64,000 nucleotides of DNA from Amoebidium appalachense (taxonomy: Eukaryota > Ichthyosporea): the NCBI GenBank assembly GCA_963693365.1, contig CAVNZM010000016.1, positions 2,728,001-2,792,000 of the forward strand, written 5' to 3'. Of this stretch, positions 35,674 through 64,000 are shown one piece after another; position 1 is the first letter of the stretch; every line of letters begins with the position of its first letter. A program made the translations under genes and the position numbers. The notes beneath the pieces are model-generated. The model saw only the letters and a list, made by a program, of their open reading frames with translations. It did no database searches and had not been told where the DNA came from.

Positions 35674-36209
35674 CACGCGCCTGTTTTTTGAGGGCGGAAC
35701 TGGGTGAAGGGAGGGGGAGATTGTTTCTCATTAAATTGACCATGAAGGAGTGGTTAGAGACCGTCTAATGCTTATAACAATAATCTGCACGTCTCTTTAT
35801 ATACTAACGATTTTATTAAGTACCCAAAGCATGTTTACTATTGAGAGAAGGACTTTCTGTGACTTTAAATGACTCTTGACTATGACCTGCATGTAGATCC
35901 CGGTCAGCTCTTGACCACATTCCAATACCGCTATAGAGTCACTCGAAACCCTGGGCTATCTTATGCGAAACCCTGGGCTACTTATAGTAACTTAATGGAA
36001 TGAGCATATCCCGAATAGAGCACTAACACGGTGTGCACGTGGGCACAGGGTTCGAACACGTGCTGCCGTACTTCTATGTGGTGTATTTCTTCATCCTGCT
36101 GGTGCACCGTGACCTCAGGGATGGGGATAAGTGCGCCAAGAAATATGGCAAGGACTGGGACAAGTACTGCAGCATAGTGCGCTGGCGCATTATCCCCTAT
36201 GTCTACTAG
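29399..36209 (+). CDS. ERG24: delta(14)-sterol reductase (ERG24 / TM7SF2 family)
   Basis: Multi-pass ER membrane enzyme that reduces the C14-C15 double bond left after lanosterol demethylation, using NADPH. Exons: 29399-29726, 30668-30862, 32045-32268, 33075-33173, 33718-33868, 34930-35052, 36049-36209 (TAG). All phases join, giving 426 aa, the usual length of the family. Signatures: [16 protein letters not shown] (first ERG4/ERG24 signature, start of exon 3), [60 protein letters not shown] and LLVHRDLRD...YGKDWDKYC near the C-terminus. TM7SF2 has Pro where this protein has Ile in RHINYLG. There is no N-terminal Tudor domain, so it is not a lamin B receptor. DHCR7 (C7 reductase) is less likely given the closer match to TM7SF2 throughout. 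The ATG directly follows an acceptor-like cacag, so translation may start in a second transcript exon. Confidence 0.93.
29817..29882 (+). repeat. poly-T then poly-G, sterol reductase intron 1
   Basis: A T-run of about 28, GTTGTTT, then a G-run of about 33. A similar T-run/G-run pair recurs at 29943-29979 and 30528-30560, so intron 1 carries three copies of a T(n)G(n) compound tract. Confidence 0.9.
30930..31300 (+). repeat. AC-rich arrays, sterol reductase intron 2
   Basis: Irregular CA/CACG repeats at 30930-31150 and a clean (CA)n at 31241-31300. Confidence 0.85.
31510..32030 (+). repeat. poly-C, (CCTC)n and CA arrays before exon 3
   Basis: C-runs at 31520-31552 and 31695-31740, then CA-rich sequence at 31825-32010 ending 11 nt before 'acaattacag', the exon 3 acceptor. 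Confidence 0.85.
32511..32640 (+). repeat. minisatellite, 34-38 bp unit, sterol reductase intron 3
   Basis: 'gaagatggggattgaggatg' followed by a G-run begins at 32511, 32549 and 32583, with a decayed fourth unit. Confidence 0.85.
32838..32903 (+). repeat. uninterrupted poly-G of 66 bases
   Basis: The longest pure G-run in the window, in sterol reductase intron 3. It is on the transcribed-sense strand, so the pre-mRNA itself would carry G66. Confidence 0.95.
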
Positions 36210-36355
36210 ACAATAGTTATGTATTATCCCCTATGTCTACTAGGCACTAGTTATGTATTATCCCCTGTGTCTAGGTGCTAGTTGTGCATTATTGCCTATG
36301 TCTACTAGGTGCTAGATATGCATTATCCCCTATGCCTACTAAGCACAAGTTATTG
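36189..36355 (+). repeat. 34-bp tandem repeat seeded by the C-terminal codons of the sterol reductase
   Basis: 'attatcccctatgtctacta' begins at 36189, encoding the last residues IPYVY plus the stop. Copies begin at 36223, 36257, 36288 and 36322, with spacing 34, 34, 31 and 34. Later copies carry a few substitutions (tgtgt, ttgcc, tgcct). The last four lie in the 3' UTR. Confidence 0.88.
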
Positions 36356-36832
36356 CACGATCGGTTATTGCTGTTATGAAACCCCCGCTTTTATATATAT
36401 GTAGGTTAACTCAGTATTTTTAGTAATATGCTACAATTGTGGCCATATTAACGCCCCCTGCGCACCTGTGTTGAAAAAGAAACGTGGGCTTGGTTGACTT
36501 CCATACATGGCGTGTGGATGTGTATTTCTTCCTACTGTTTTTACTATATTATTTTTTTTTATTATTTTTTTATTGATTTCTTGGGGAGGGGAATAGAAGG
36601 GGAGGGGGGGGGGGAGGGGGGAGGGGGGGGGGGGGGGGGGTATTATCAGATACATGTGCGTGTGTGGGTGGGGGGTTGTTATTGTCATAAAATGCACGTG
36701 AGGCTGTGAAAAAAAGTTGGCACTAAGGCAACCAGTACCAACTTGGTACGTTCTGTAGTACCATTGAACGGCATAACCAGATATGTGCTATATTTGGATA
36801 AAATCAGATAGCACTTTTTCCCCTCTTCTTTT

Positions 36833-36863
<31 letters not shown>

Positions 36864-37142
36864 GGTCCGTGTATCAGGCAATGACGGTGTAAAATGTTCC
36901 CGATCGGGCTTATCCCGAGCTTGTCGTTCCTGTGCACTTTTCTCAATTCACCCGGTCCGTCCCCGGACCTGTTTATACTTAGACTTTTCTCTGTTGCATT
37001 GATACACACACTCTTCCTTTTTCCTGTGTCCCTTCTGTGAACTACTGATGTCAGCCTAATAGCTAAATGGGAGGATGCATGGAATGTAAATAAATTGGGA
37101 CTCGTGTGAGCTGAACCCCTGTCCCAACATTCTCCCCATGGC
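36356..37142. other. intergenic, no gene seen
   Basis: AT-rich patch at 36365-36580, a G-run block at 36600-36640, a T-run at 36836-36863, otherwise unique sequence without coding character. Confidence 0.5.
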
Positions 37143-37168
37143 CATCCCCCCCCCCCCCCCCCCCCCCT

Positions 37169-37226
<58 letters not shown>

Positions 37227-37304
37227 CCCCCCCCCCCCCCCCCCCCCAAAAAAAAGCTTTCTCTCTCTCTCTCTCTCTCTCTAGATCTCCCTCTCTCTCT
37301 CTTC

Positions 37305-37335
<31 letters not shown>

Positions 37336-37336
37336 A

Positions 37337-37367
<31 letters not shown>

Positions 37368-37450
37368 AGATCTCCCTCTCTCTCTCTTCCCCCCCCCCTC
37401 CCCCCCCCCCCCCCCAAAAAAAAAAAAAAAAAAAAAAAAAAAGGGGAGGG
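37143..37450 (+). repeat. compound tandem array C(n)-A(n)-aagctt-(TC)n-agatct
   Basis: Poly-C, (TC)n, poly-C, A-run, 'agctttctctc', (TC)n, 'tagatctccctctc', poly-C. The segment starting at 'agcttt' recurs at 37255 and 37337, about 83 bp apart, and ends in an A-run of about 28. Confidence 0.85.
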
Positions 37451-38122
37451 GGGGGGGAGGCCAACCCGAAGAGTCAACATTGAGAATTGCCGCACGAGAT
37501 GAACTTTCAGAGCTGAACACTTGCACATGCCAAAACACACACACACACACGCTTAGACCACACGGGGGCTGCAGGCCATCACGTTCTTTGAGCATAATTT
37601 TGTGTTCTCAGTTTACTCAGGCGTATCCCCATTTGCAACGTTGTTGGGGTGGCCGAATTTGGTGACACTACATACTGTCACTTCTCTCCATGAAACAGAA
37701 GAGCGAGGAAAATTGCACAACTATTATAAATGTTGATGATAAACTGTGTGCAGTGGTGATTGAGCTGGCCACCGGACCAACCTATGCACCAGCCACATTA
37801 AAGTAAAAATTTGTTTTTTTGTGGCTTGATTGTGGAACAGATAGAGAACGACCCTCGTTGATACATGTTCGCTAGGCAGAGACAAAAGAGGAAGGCCGGG
37901 GGGAGGGCAGGGGAGGGGGGTGTACAGGGCGGAGGGGGGGGAAAGTACGACCGTACAAGCCATACATACTGTGTTATCACGACCGCCGCTATGTAATCCA
38001 GAACGTGAACTTATTTAAAAAGAAAATTCTAGATCACGCTCGTTGACCCTTTCTCTCGCTCTATCTCTCTCTTCCCCCCCCCCCCCCCCCCCTCTCCCCC
38101 CCCCCCCCCCACCTCCCCTCGT

Positions 38123-38153
<31 letters not shown>

Positions 38154-38306
38154 CCACAAAACGACGAACACATACGCACAGACCCACTCTCTCATTTTTG
38201 TTCAACCCCCCCCCCCCCCTACCCCCCACTCTCCCCACCCCCCTCCCTCCAACCCTCCCCCTCCCCGGTCCCCTCCCCCTTCCTCTCCCGGCCCCCCCGA
38301 CCCCCT

Positions 38307-38371
<65 letters not shown>

Positions 38372-38379
38372 CCCCGTCC
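37451..38379. other. intergenic, no gene seen; family A relic near 37790-37860
   Basis: Includes 'gtggcttgattgtggaacag' resembling family A, and C-rich/CA tracts from 38073 on, with long C-runs at 38307-38369. Confidence 0.5.
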
Positions 38380-38625
38380 TCCTTCCCCTCCCCTCCCCCT
38401 TGCCCCACTCCCCACACCCTTTCCGCCTCCATCGTCACTCTCCTCCCTCCACCCTCCATCAGATTCTCCTAACTTCAATGTATCTGCATGCATCTCCCCT
38501 CCCTCCCCCTCCCCCCTGGTTCCTCCCCCCCCCCCCCCCCCCCCCTTCCCCTCCCCTCCAAACACCCCATCTCCGCCGCCCCCCCCCTACACACACAAGA
38601 AATCCGTACTTTCATGGAATCCTGT
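38380..38625 (+). repeat. duplicated block, copy 1
   Basis: 'tttccgcctcca', 'agattctcctaacttcaat' and 'atctgcatgcatctcc' recur in the same order at 41335-41430, followed in both by C-runs and an 'actttaNtgaatcct'-like tail. Confidence 0.8.
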
Positions 38626-38935
38626 CCACAAGCAACACTTCTCCCTATACCCATGAACACACACTCTGGAAAACCTTCTGCTACCTTCTTTTCATAGTAA
38701 ATTCCTCGTTCCTCACCCTCAGTATTGGAATAATTATTGGATAATTAGTAACAACCGCCTGACTTAAGACTATGTGCAGATTCAAACCTTCGGAAACATT
38801 CACTGCCTTGCTTCATCATCAAATAGCACTAGAAGCAAAAAGCCCATGGTCATTTTCATTTTAGGTGCAAAAAAGGGTTTTAGCAGGAGCATCGATCACC
38901 CACGAGGTGGGCTCCTACCGTGCACCATCCCCAAA

Positions 38936-38939
<4 letters not shown>

Positions 38940-39010
<71 letters not shown>
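38940..39010 (+). repeat. (CA)n microsatellite
   Basis: About 35 CA units, intergenic. Confidence 0.95.
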
Positions 39011-39011
<1 letters not shown>

Positions 39012-39896
39012 TACACACACCCCTTCCTTAACCCACAGCCTGGCCCTGGACTCCTCAGCCTGCTTCGCCTTAACTAGGCTCTGCACTCGATAGGGTTCTA
39101 TATGCTGAAACCCCCTAACCGGTCCTTCCCCCCCCCCTCTCCCCCCTCTTCAGGCTTCTTTTTTTTTCTTTCTTTTTTTTTTCTTTGTCAAAACCCGCCT
39201 ACTACAGTCTTCTCACGAAAAAAGCAAAAAACCAGAAGGCCGTATAGTTGTTACTGGGTGATTATCCGGCCAAGCCTTCATCGTGATGTACTATATCTCT
39301 AGTACTTTCTTGCTTTCCAAGATTCTTTCAGCAAGCAGTCTATGGGCGACCACATATTGCCATCCCAATAAATATCAGGGTTCCTGCAAACCGAGCGTTG
39401 CATTCGGGAGAATGCACAGTCCTATGGGGGTGGTCACCCACCTGGACCCAAGCACAACTTGGCCCTTATGTGCTGACATATTTTTGTGTGCTTGATTGTG
39501 GGACAATTAGGTTAGATCTCGTTGAAAATGTAAACCGCATGGGTGTGATTGTGAAGGATCCCAATAATTGTTTTTTTAAAAAGGAATACGGTAATTAAAG
39601 AAACAATTATTTTTGGTTGTTTCACCAATCAGATTGATGCAGAAAGACGGGACCGCTGTCGCCAAATGCCATTCCTTCAGTTACCACCCCATAATGACTT
39701 CTGATGTTTATCAATGACGTATTCAACATTGTCCAGAATTCCTATGTTTCCCCTTTTCCCCTCCCTCCCCCCCCCCCCCTCCCCCCCCCCCCCCCCCCAC
39801 CTCCCCCCCTCAACCTCACCCCCTCCCCTGATCGTTTGCACCCCCCTCCTTGGGTATGCAGCATTTACGGAGCCTTTCTTTGTATCAAAATTTAAC

Positions 39897-39930
<34 letters not shown>

Positions 39931-40570
39931 CCCAACCTCCCTTCGCGCCACCACCATCCCCTCCACTTTCCCTTTTACGTTTTGTTGTTGGACTGAAACT
40001 TTATAAATCAGATTCATTATTCGGGGCAGGCTTTTTCAACCTCAAAAACTCGATAAACGTTCCATGCTTTGCACGCTGCCTTACGGGCATCCTTCGGTCC
40101 TTCCACTTCTGAACCATGAAACTTCAACTTCCCCTTTGAAGTTTACTTTCTCAAATTTGTTGCAGACACTGTCGCTCCCTTTGACTTAGCCGGAAACGCC
40201 CTGTCAGAGAACCCATAGCCTTAAAATAGCCTAAAATTTGTGTGTAAACACCTACTGTAACACGTACTTTAACACAAACATACTGAACCACGCATTGATT
40301 ACATAAGAAGGAACACATGAAATGAGATATGCGCACGGCCCGTGTTTTTGTGAGTATCATAATGTACATGTGCCACAGTGTGGGTCTGGTGTGTGTGGGG
40401 GGGGGAACTGCTTCAGTGGGTATGTGTGTGTGTGTGTGTGTGTGTGTACACTGGGTGTGTGTGTGTGCGTGTGCATGTGCATGTGCGTGTGTGTGTGCGC
40501 ACATGTGTGCTTGTGCGTGTGCGCATTTCTGTGTGTGTGTGTCACCTTCTGCGTGGGTGTGCGTGCATGC
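39011..40570. other. intergenic, no gene seen
   Basis: Includes a family A-like relic (39410-39510, 'gattgtgggacaatta') and C-runs (39770-39800, 39897-39928). TG-rich sequence runs from 40420. The longest frames are out of register with any recognisable protein. Confidence 0.5.
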
Positions 40571-40599
40571 GCGCGCAGGTCACCAAAAACAAAAAACCC

Positions 40600-40870
40600 C
40601 TGCACAGCTTCAAAAAAACAAATGAACACATCTACAGCTCAGGGTTTACTTTTTTTCCTTTTTGTTTGTGTGTGTGTGTGTGTGTGTGTTTGTGTGTCTC
40701 TGTGTGTCACTCACTGCCAGAATACCGTGACCATTGGTATAGTGTGTGTGCGGGTGTGCTTGTGTCTTTGCGTGTACTGACATGTGTACATTTCAACTGA
40801 ATTTGATTTTCAGGTTTATTTTGGTTGCATTGTGATATGCTGAATGCTCAAGGTGTGTTAATAATTTCTG
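40600..40870 (+). repeat. duplicated block, copy 1 (second copy 41560-41845)
   Basis: 'acagctcagggttt', 'taccgtgacca', 'atgctgaatgctcaaggtgt' and 'ttctgcaataaagttga' occur in the same order at 41590-41840, at a spacing of about 960 bp. Confidence 0.88.
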
Positions 40871-40950
40871 CAATAAAGTTGAGGGTGACGGCGTTGTGGA
40901 ATACAAAACTCATGCATTCCTACATGGCATAGCACAACGGTGGATGAGTA

Positions 40951-41211
40951 ACGATTGCACACGTCATGTACACTCATCCATGAGCTGGTCACCAGACCTT
41001 GCTGTGCTTAGTCATGCTTAGGTTGAACACTCAGCTTGTGGAGCGTGATTGTGGGACAGAAGACAGGGAAAAAAACCATGCCGGCAAAAAAACGATTGCA
41101 CACGTCATGTACACTCATCCATGAGCTGGTCACCAGACCTTGCTGTGCTTAGTCATGCTTAGGTTGAACACTCAGCTTGTGGAGCGTGATTGTGGGACAG
41201 AAGACAGGGAA
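40951..41211 (+). repeat. perfect tandem duplication, 141-bp period
   Basis: About 120 bp starting 'acgattgcacacgtcatgta' at 40951 is repeated base for base from 41092. A third, diverged version follows at about 41920-42020. The unit ends in the family A motif 'gtgattgtgggacag'. Confidence 0.93.
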
Positions 41212-41243
41212 AAGAAAATAAAAAGGAAAAAAAAGGGGGGGCT

Positions 41244-41275
<32 letters not shown>

Positions 41276-41299
41276 CGGCGGAGGGGGTCTCTTGACAAC

Positions 41300-41469
41300 A
41301 CATAAGGGCCTCCTCCCCTCCTCCCCTACCCCCCACCCCCTTTCCGCCTCCACCAGTTCACTCCCCCCCTTACACCCTCCATTAGATTCTCCTAACTTCA
41401 ATCTATCTGCATGCATCTCCTCCCCCCCCCCCCCCTCTAACTCCTCTCCCCATCCGCCCCCCCCCCCCC

Positions 41470-41500
<31 letters not shown>

Positions 41501-41545
41501 ACGCGTACAAAAACCCCCACTTTACTGAATCCTCTCCACCATCAA
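41300..41545 (+). repeat. duplicated block, copy 2 (of 38380-38625)
   Basis: See 38380. This copy lies directly downstream of the perfect 141-bp duplication and a G-run (41245-41274). Confidence 0.8.
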
Positions 41546-42059
41546 CAAAAAAAAAACCTGCACAGCCTCAAAACAACAAATGAACACATCTACAGCTCAG
41601 GGTTTGCTTTTTTTTCCTTTTTTTTTTTTGTGTGTGTGTGTTTGTGTGTGTGTGTGTCATTCACCGACTCACAGCCAGGATACCGTGACCATCGGTATAG
41701 TGTGTGTGTGTGTGCGGGCGTGCATGTGTATTTGTGTGTACCGACGTGTGTTCAGATCACCTAAATTTGGCTGTCAGGTTTGGTTAGGTTGTGACATGCT
41801 GAATGCTCAAGGTGTGTGGTTTATTTCTGCAATAAAGTTGAAGGTGATCACGTTGTGGAATGCAAATGCATCCATAATCCTCCATGGCATATCCCAACTG
41901 AAGAGGAGGGGGTACGTATGCACACCTAATGTGCATTCATCTATGAGCTGGTCACCAGACCTAACCGTATCCAGTCACGCGTATGGTTAAATGTAATTAT
42001 TGGAGCATGATTGTGGAACAAAAGACAGCAAAACGATGCCTGCACAAAAAAAAAAAAGG

Positions 42060-42676
42060 AAAAGAAAACAAAAGGGGGGGGGGAGGGGGGGGGGGAGAGG
42101 GGGGGAGGGGAGGGGGGGGAGGGGGAGGGGGGGGGGGGGGGGGGGGGGGGGGGCGGCTGTGGGATAGGAACCACGATGATGTGGTAATGAACCGGTGCGC
42201 AGTGCACAGTAATTTGTGAATACAAAATACTTAGGATGCCCAGTCCAGGCGGGTTTGGAATCGAGAAATGCTGCAAACAAGTTCGTAACGATTTGTGTTC
42301 AAAATCAAACCAACAAATTTAGTGCCGTCAAAAATAGTTTTCACAAGATAGAGCCAGTGTTTTTTTATTTTTTTTATTTTTCTTCTTTATTATTAATATT
42401 TTTTTAATGGGGGGTTTCCTTTTTTTTTTTTTTTTTTTTTTTTAATAGGGGGTTTCAATACCGCCCTTCACGGTGGGGCTTGTGTTTGCAGCTCCGGATC
42501 CCCGAGGAAAGGGGGGATTTGGGGGGGGGGGGGGGGGGGGGGGGGGAGGGGGGGGGGGGGGGGTCTGGATCCCCACCAGCATTTATGGATATTCGATTAT
42601 GCCTCAGTGCTCGGCTCTTTTCTGACCTTTGGGCAGTTTTTGTTTTTCCATTTGAGAGAGGTGCGGCGGCCGGGGT

Positions 42677-42720
<44 letters not shown>

Positions 42721-42910
42721 TTCTGTATCTTTAACGGTATGTGGTTGGGTGGTCGGATAATAGGCGGGGGTGACGGGGGAGGGGGGGGGGGGGGGGGGGG
42801 ATGGATGAATCAGAGTGTGTGTTCGTGTCGGTATGGGGGGAGGAAGATGGGGAAGGGGAGGGGGGCGGGAGGTTGGGGCCGTGCATGTAAAATGCGGCTC
42901 TGAGACTCCT
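42060..42910. other. intergenic G-rich and T-rich tracts
   Basis: G-runs at 42073-42152, 42520-42563, 42676-42718 and 42780-42800. T-runs at 42361-42443. No gene seen. Confidence 0.6.
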
Positions 42911-42911
42911 G

Positions 42912-43205
42912 TTGTCTCTGCCATTAATCCGTGAACTTCTTAGAAAGAATGCACTAGATGCGGATGGGGATGGGGATGGGGATGGGGATGGGGATGAGGG
43001 AAATTCGGTTGTAGGGAAGAGCGCGTCTCAACGGAAAACAGGTGTGGAAGAATCTAAGAATGTCATAGAAGTGAACCAAAGATGCAAAAGATCAATCGTT
43101 TTCTTGCCTTCGGAACTCCATGATGCGTGCTTTGGGCACAGGGTGTGTATGTTGGATCGTTGTCCATGGCGGAATCGGTGGTGTCGGATGTGTCACGAGG
43201 AGAAA
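42912..43205 (+). other. open frame with a GGGGAT repeat, doubtful coding
   Basis: A 98-codon frame beginning at a CTG contains five GGGGAT units (42965-42996) read as DG repeats, flanked by plausible-looking sequence such as 'LPLIRELLRKNALD'. There is no ATG start, no family resemblance and no clear splice context. It could be an exon of an unknown gene but is not convincing. Confidence 0.2.
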
Positions 43206-43218
43206 TGAGATTAGACGG

Positions 43219-43254
<36 letters not shown>

Positions 43255-43929
43255 GGGGGGGGGGGGGGGGGAGGGCCGGAGGAGGAGGAGGAGGGGGAGT
43301 GAGGGTGGGACGGTTGGTTCATTGCTTTATTGGGCGCCTGGGGGAGGGGGGAGGGGGGGGGGAGGGCTTATGAAGTGTTGCACTTACGAGCTGCATTACG
43401 GCTCTTTTGTTTCTGATTCTTGTTGTTGCAGTGGCCCTGTCAGAGGGTGGTTTTGTTGAAAGTTTGATAACCTCTTCAATATTTATTAGGCAGTTCTTCG
43501 CAGTGAAATAAGTCAAGTTACTAAGTTGTTGACATGGTTTGTCAACCGTTTTCTATAAGATACCTTGATCAACAAATCCATGAACCAAGTCAGATTCTGA
43601 CCAGATCTTTGAGCAGCTCAATTTTTTCTCACAATCAAACACGGTACATGTTTTGTTAAGGAAGGGTGTTTTGGGTGTGTGTTCAAGTCGGGTGTCCAGC
43701 CCGTTTGGTGCACTGGAGATCTGGTGCAAGAGAAGCTGCCCTATGCGGTTTGATTGTGGTCGCCCAAAAACAGATTGCTGAAACACAAACTAGAAACAGA
43801 CAACACTGGGCCACATCGCACAAATGCACTGTGTACCTCACAACAAAACTCACAGCCGGTTCCAACTTACATGGTATTTAGGACAACGTGACAATGTTCG
43901 AAGTACGCATACACAGGCAGACTGCAAGT

Positions 43930-43982
43930 ATGCAGGCTTTCAGATATGCTACGTGTTGCATAGCTTCATGGCGGAGGTGCAT
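43930..43982 (+). pseudogene. displaced fragment of sterol reductase exon 3 (3' edge)
   Basis: 'ttcagatatgctacgtgttg' and 'agcttcatggcggaggtgc' match the 3' end of exon 3 (32230-32271: ttccagatatactacgtgct, agcttcatgtctgaggtgc). Translation is FQICYVLHSFMAE against [13 protein letters not shown], with the donor-like gaggtgc kept and 'tatgcag' before it. It lies 7.7 kb beyond the gene's stop. Differences include amino acid changes, so it looks like a relic. Confidence 0.75.
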
Positions 43983-44003
43983 GTGCATGTGTTAAAAGAG
44001 AGG

Positions 44004-44007
<4 letters not shown>

Positions 44008-44086
<79 letters not shown>

Positions 44087-44092
44087 CATGTA

Positions 44093-44123
<31 letters not shown>

Positions 44124-44200
44124 GGTGGTGGTAATGGTGGTGGTGGTGGTGGTGGTGGTGGTAGTGGGTGGGTGGGGGGGGAGGGGGGGGAGGGGGGGGG
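44008..44200 (+). repeat. (TC)n, TG and (GGT)n arrays
   Basis: (TC)n at 44008-44078, TG repeats to 44124, (GGT)n to about 44164, then G-runs. It directly follows the displaced exon fragment, much as arrays follow real donors elsewhere. Confidence 0.9.
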
Positions 44201-44666
44201 AGGCCGGGAGGAGGGGGGTTGGGGGAGGGGGTTGGAGCAAGCTGACGGCTCCTCGGTGGATCCAAAGATTGTAGCAGTTGGCTTTTTCATTATGTTTTGT
44301 GCACAGTTTAGTACTGTATGTATGTTATAAAAAAGAGCAGTGGTCTGTTATTTTCATCGAGGTTTCAACGTGCTCATAGCACGCTGTGCTACACATGGGT
44401 AATTACCACCGCATCATGTAGACATCAGTTACAGTAGTTACATGCAATATTGCATACATCATCTATATAAAAATGGGAACAAACCCTTTCGTTACAACGC
44501 GTATCTCATCATTCGTCATCAACTACACACAGTGTGTGCCTAACAAGAACTCGTGTCTGCAGATCTACTACAAGTGGTAACTACAACTTCTGCTCGTTTC
44601 ATACGTTATTACTGCACTCAACAGCTACAAAGTACACAAAAGTTAACACCTTCCTACATGCATTCC

Positions 44667-44667
<1 letters not shown>

Positions 44668-44734
<67 letters not shown>
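44668..44734 (+). repeat. uninterrupted poly-C of 67 bases
   Basis: The longest homopolymer in the window, intergenic, followed by a short CA tract. Confidence 0.95.
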
Positions 44735-44735
<1 letters not shown>

Positions 44736-45297
44736 AACACACACACACAGCCTACACCGTGCAAGAACGGAAAAAAAAAAGAAAAAAAAAAAACACTCTT
44801 TGGAATCAAAAGGCCACCATTTTGTGGTTAACACCGTTATGGTGTTTGTTAATATACGGAAATATCGAAAAAAGACCCAACACGTATATCTCCTCCCATA
44901 TATCTCGGCACGTGAATTCTGTTGTGTTGTGCAGCAAGCAAGGGCACTATAGGGTACTGCCAGAAAAAATGTTCAATATGGAATCCACATTCCATACTCC
45001 AATGGTACCTTAAAGAAAAGGCTATGCAGTTAACCTTCGCTAGCATAGGATGTCTACAAAGATTTAGCATCTTGATGATCTACTCATTCTGAAACTCGAA
45101 ACCCAGACGAGCTATAAAATCTTTTCAAAAGTTAACATTACAATTAGACTTCAAAGATGAGATTCATCGATGTCAGACACGGTTAGAGAAACAGACTCTT
45201 GAAGGCCCTTGCACATTAACGCTTATGCAGGCACAAAGTTCGACCTTCAATATACAAGAAAAACAAACAATCAAGACCAAATCAGCGCGTCGCAGCC
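44735..45297. other. 3' flank of the RdRP gene, no other gene seen
   Basis: Unique-looking, repeat-poor sequence immediately beyond the RdRP stop. Probably its 3' UTR and terminator region. No polyadenylation signal assigned. Confidence 0.5.

Positions 45298-64000
<18,703 letters not shown>

Noticed and set aside
29399-36209. DHCR7 (7-dehydrocholesterol reductase) assignment
   Set aside because: Both belong to the ERG4/ERG24 family, but the exon-by-exon match to TM7SF2/ERG24 and the length favour the C14 reductase.

Overview
The window is genomic DNA of a eukaryote with spliced genes and standard stop codons. It holds four recognisable protein genes in a sea of (CA/TG)n, (GA/TC)n and poly-G/poly-C tracts. 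From left to right: VPS54 on the minus strand (4810-25760, about 25 small exons, roughly 940 residues resolved); an intronless TDP2-like phosphodiesterase on the plus strand (26471-27370); a seven-exon delta(14)-sterol reductase (ERG24/TM7SF2 family) on the plus strand (29399-36209, 426 aa); and a cellular RNA-dependent RNA polymerase of the RNA-silencing type on the minus strand (stop at 45298, 20 exons, running off the right edge). I cannot name the species. A cellular RdRP excludes vertebrates and insects. The VPS54 and sterol reductase resemble animal/fungal-type proteins, so an opisthokont protist, a fungus relative or an RdRP-bearing invertebrate all remain possible.

Layout: 1-4809 is gene-free and consists largely of a tandem segmental duplication of about 1.5 kb. 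4810-25760 is VPS54. 25761-26470 is a short repeat-poor divergent spacer, probably a bidirectional promoter for VPS54 and the TDP2-like gene. 27371-29398 is the flank and probable 5' UTR/intron of the sterol reductase. 36210-45297 is a 9-kb convergent intergenic region with local duplications and a displaced fragment of a sterol reductase exon. 45298-64000 is the RdRP gene.

The four genes have unrelated housekeeping or defence roles: retrograde endosome-to-Golgi tethering, repair of topoisomerase-DNA adducts, sterol synthesis, and amplification of silencing RNA. There is no operon or cluster logic.

The unusual biology is in the non-coding structure. (1) At least 15 introns of the two minus-strand genes end in (CA)n running directly into the acceptor AG, and I saw none ending in (GT)n. 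Several introns begin with GT/G-rich tracts, so the two ends of one intron are complementary. (2) Edges of coding exons are duplicated as short tandem copies into neighbouring introns or UTR. In two VPS54 cases nearly all changes in the copy are synonymous. (3) The RdRP uses one clear and one probable GC-AG intron. Exon boundaries were deduced by hand from reading phase, GT/GC-AG sites and remembered family alignments. They should be treated as good models, not transcript-confirmed.
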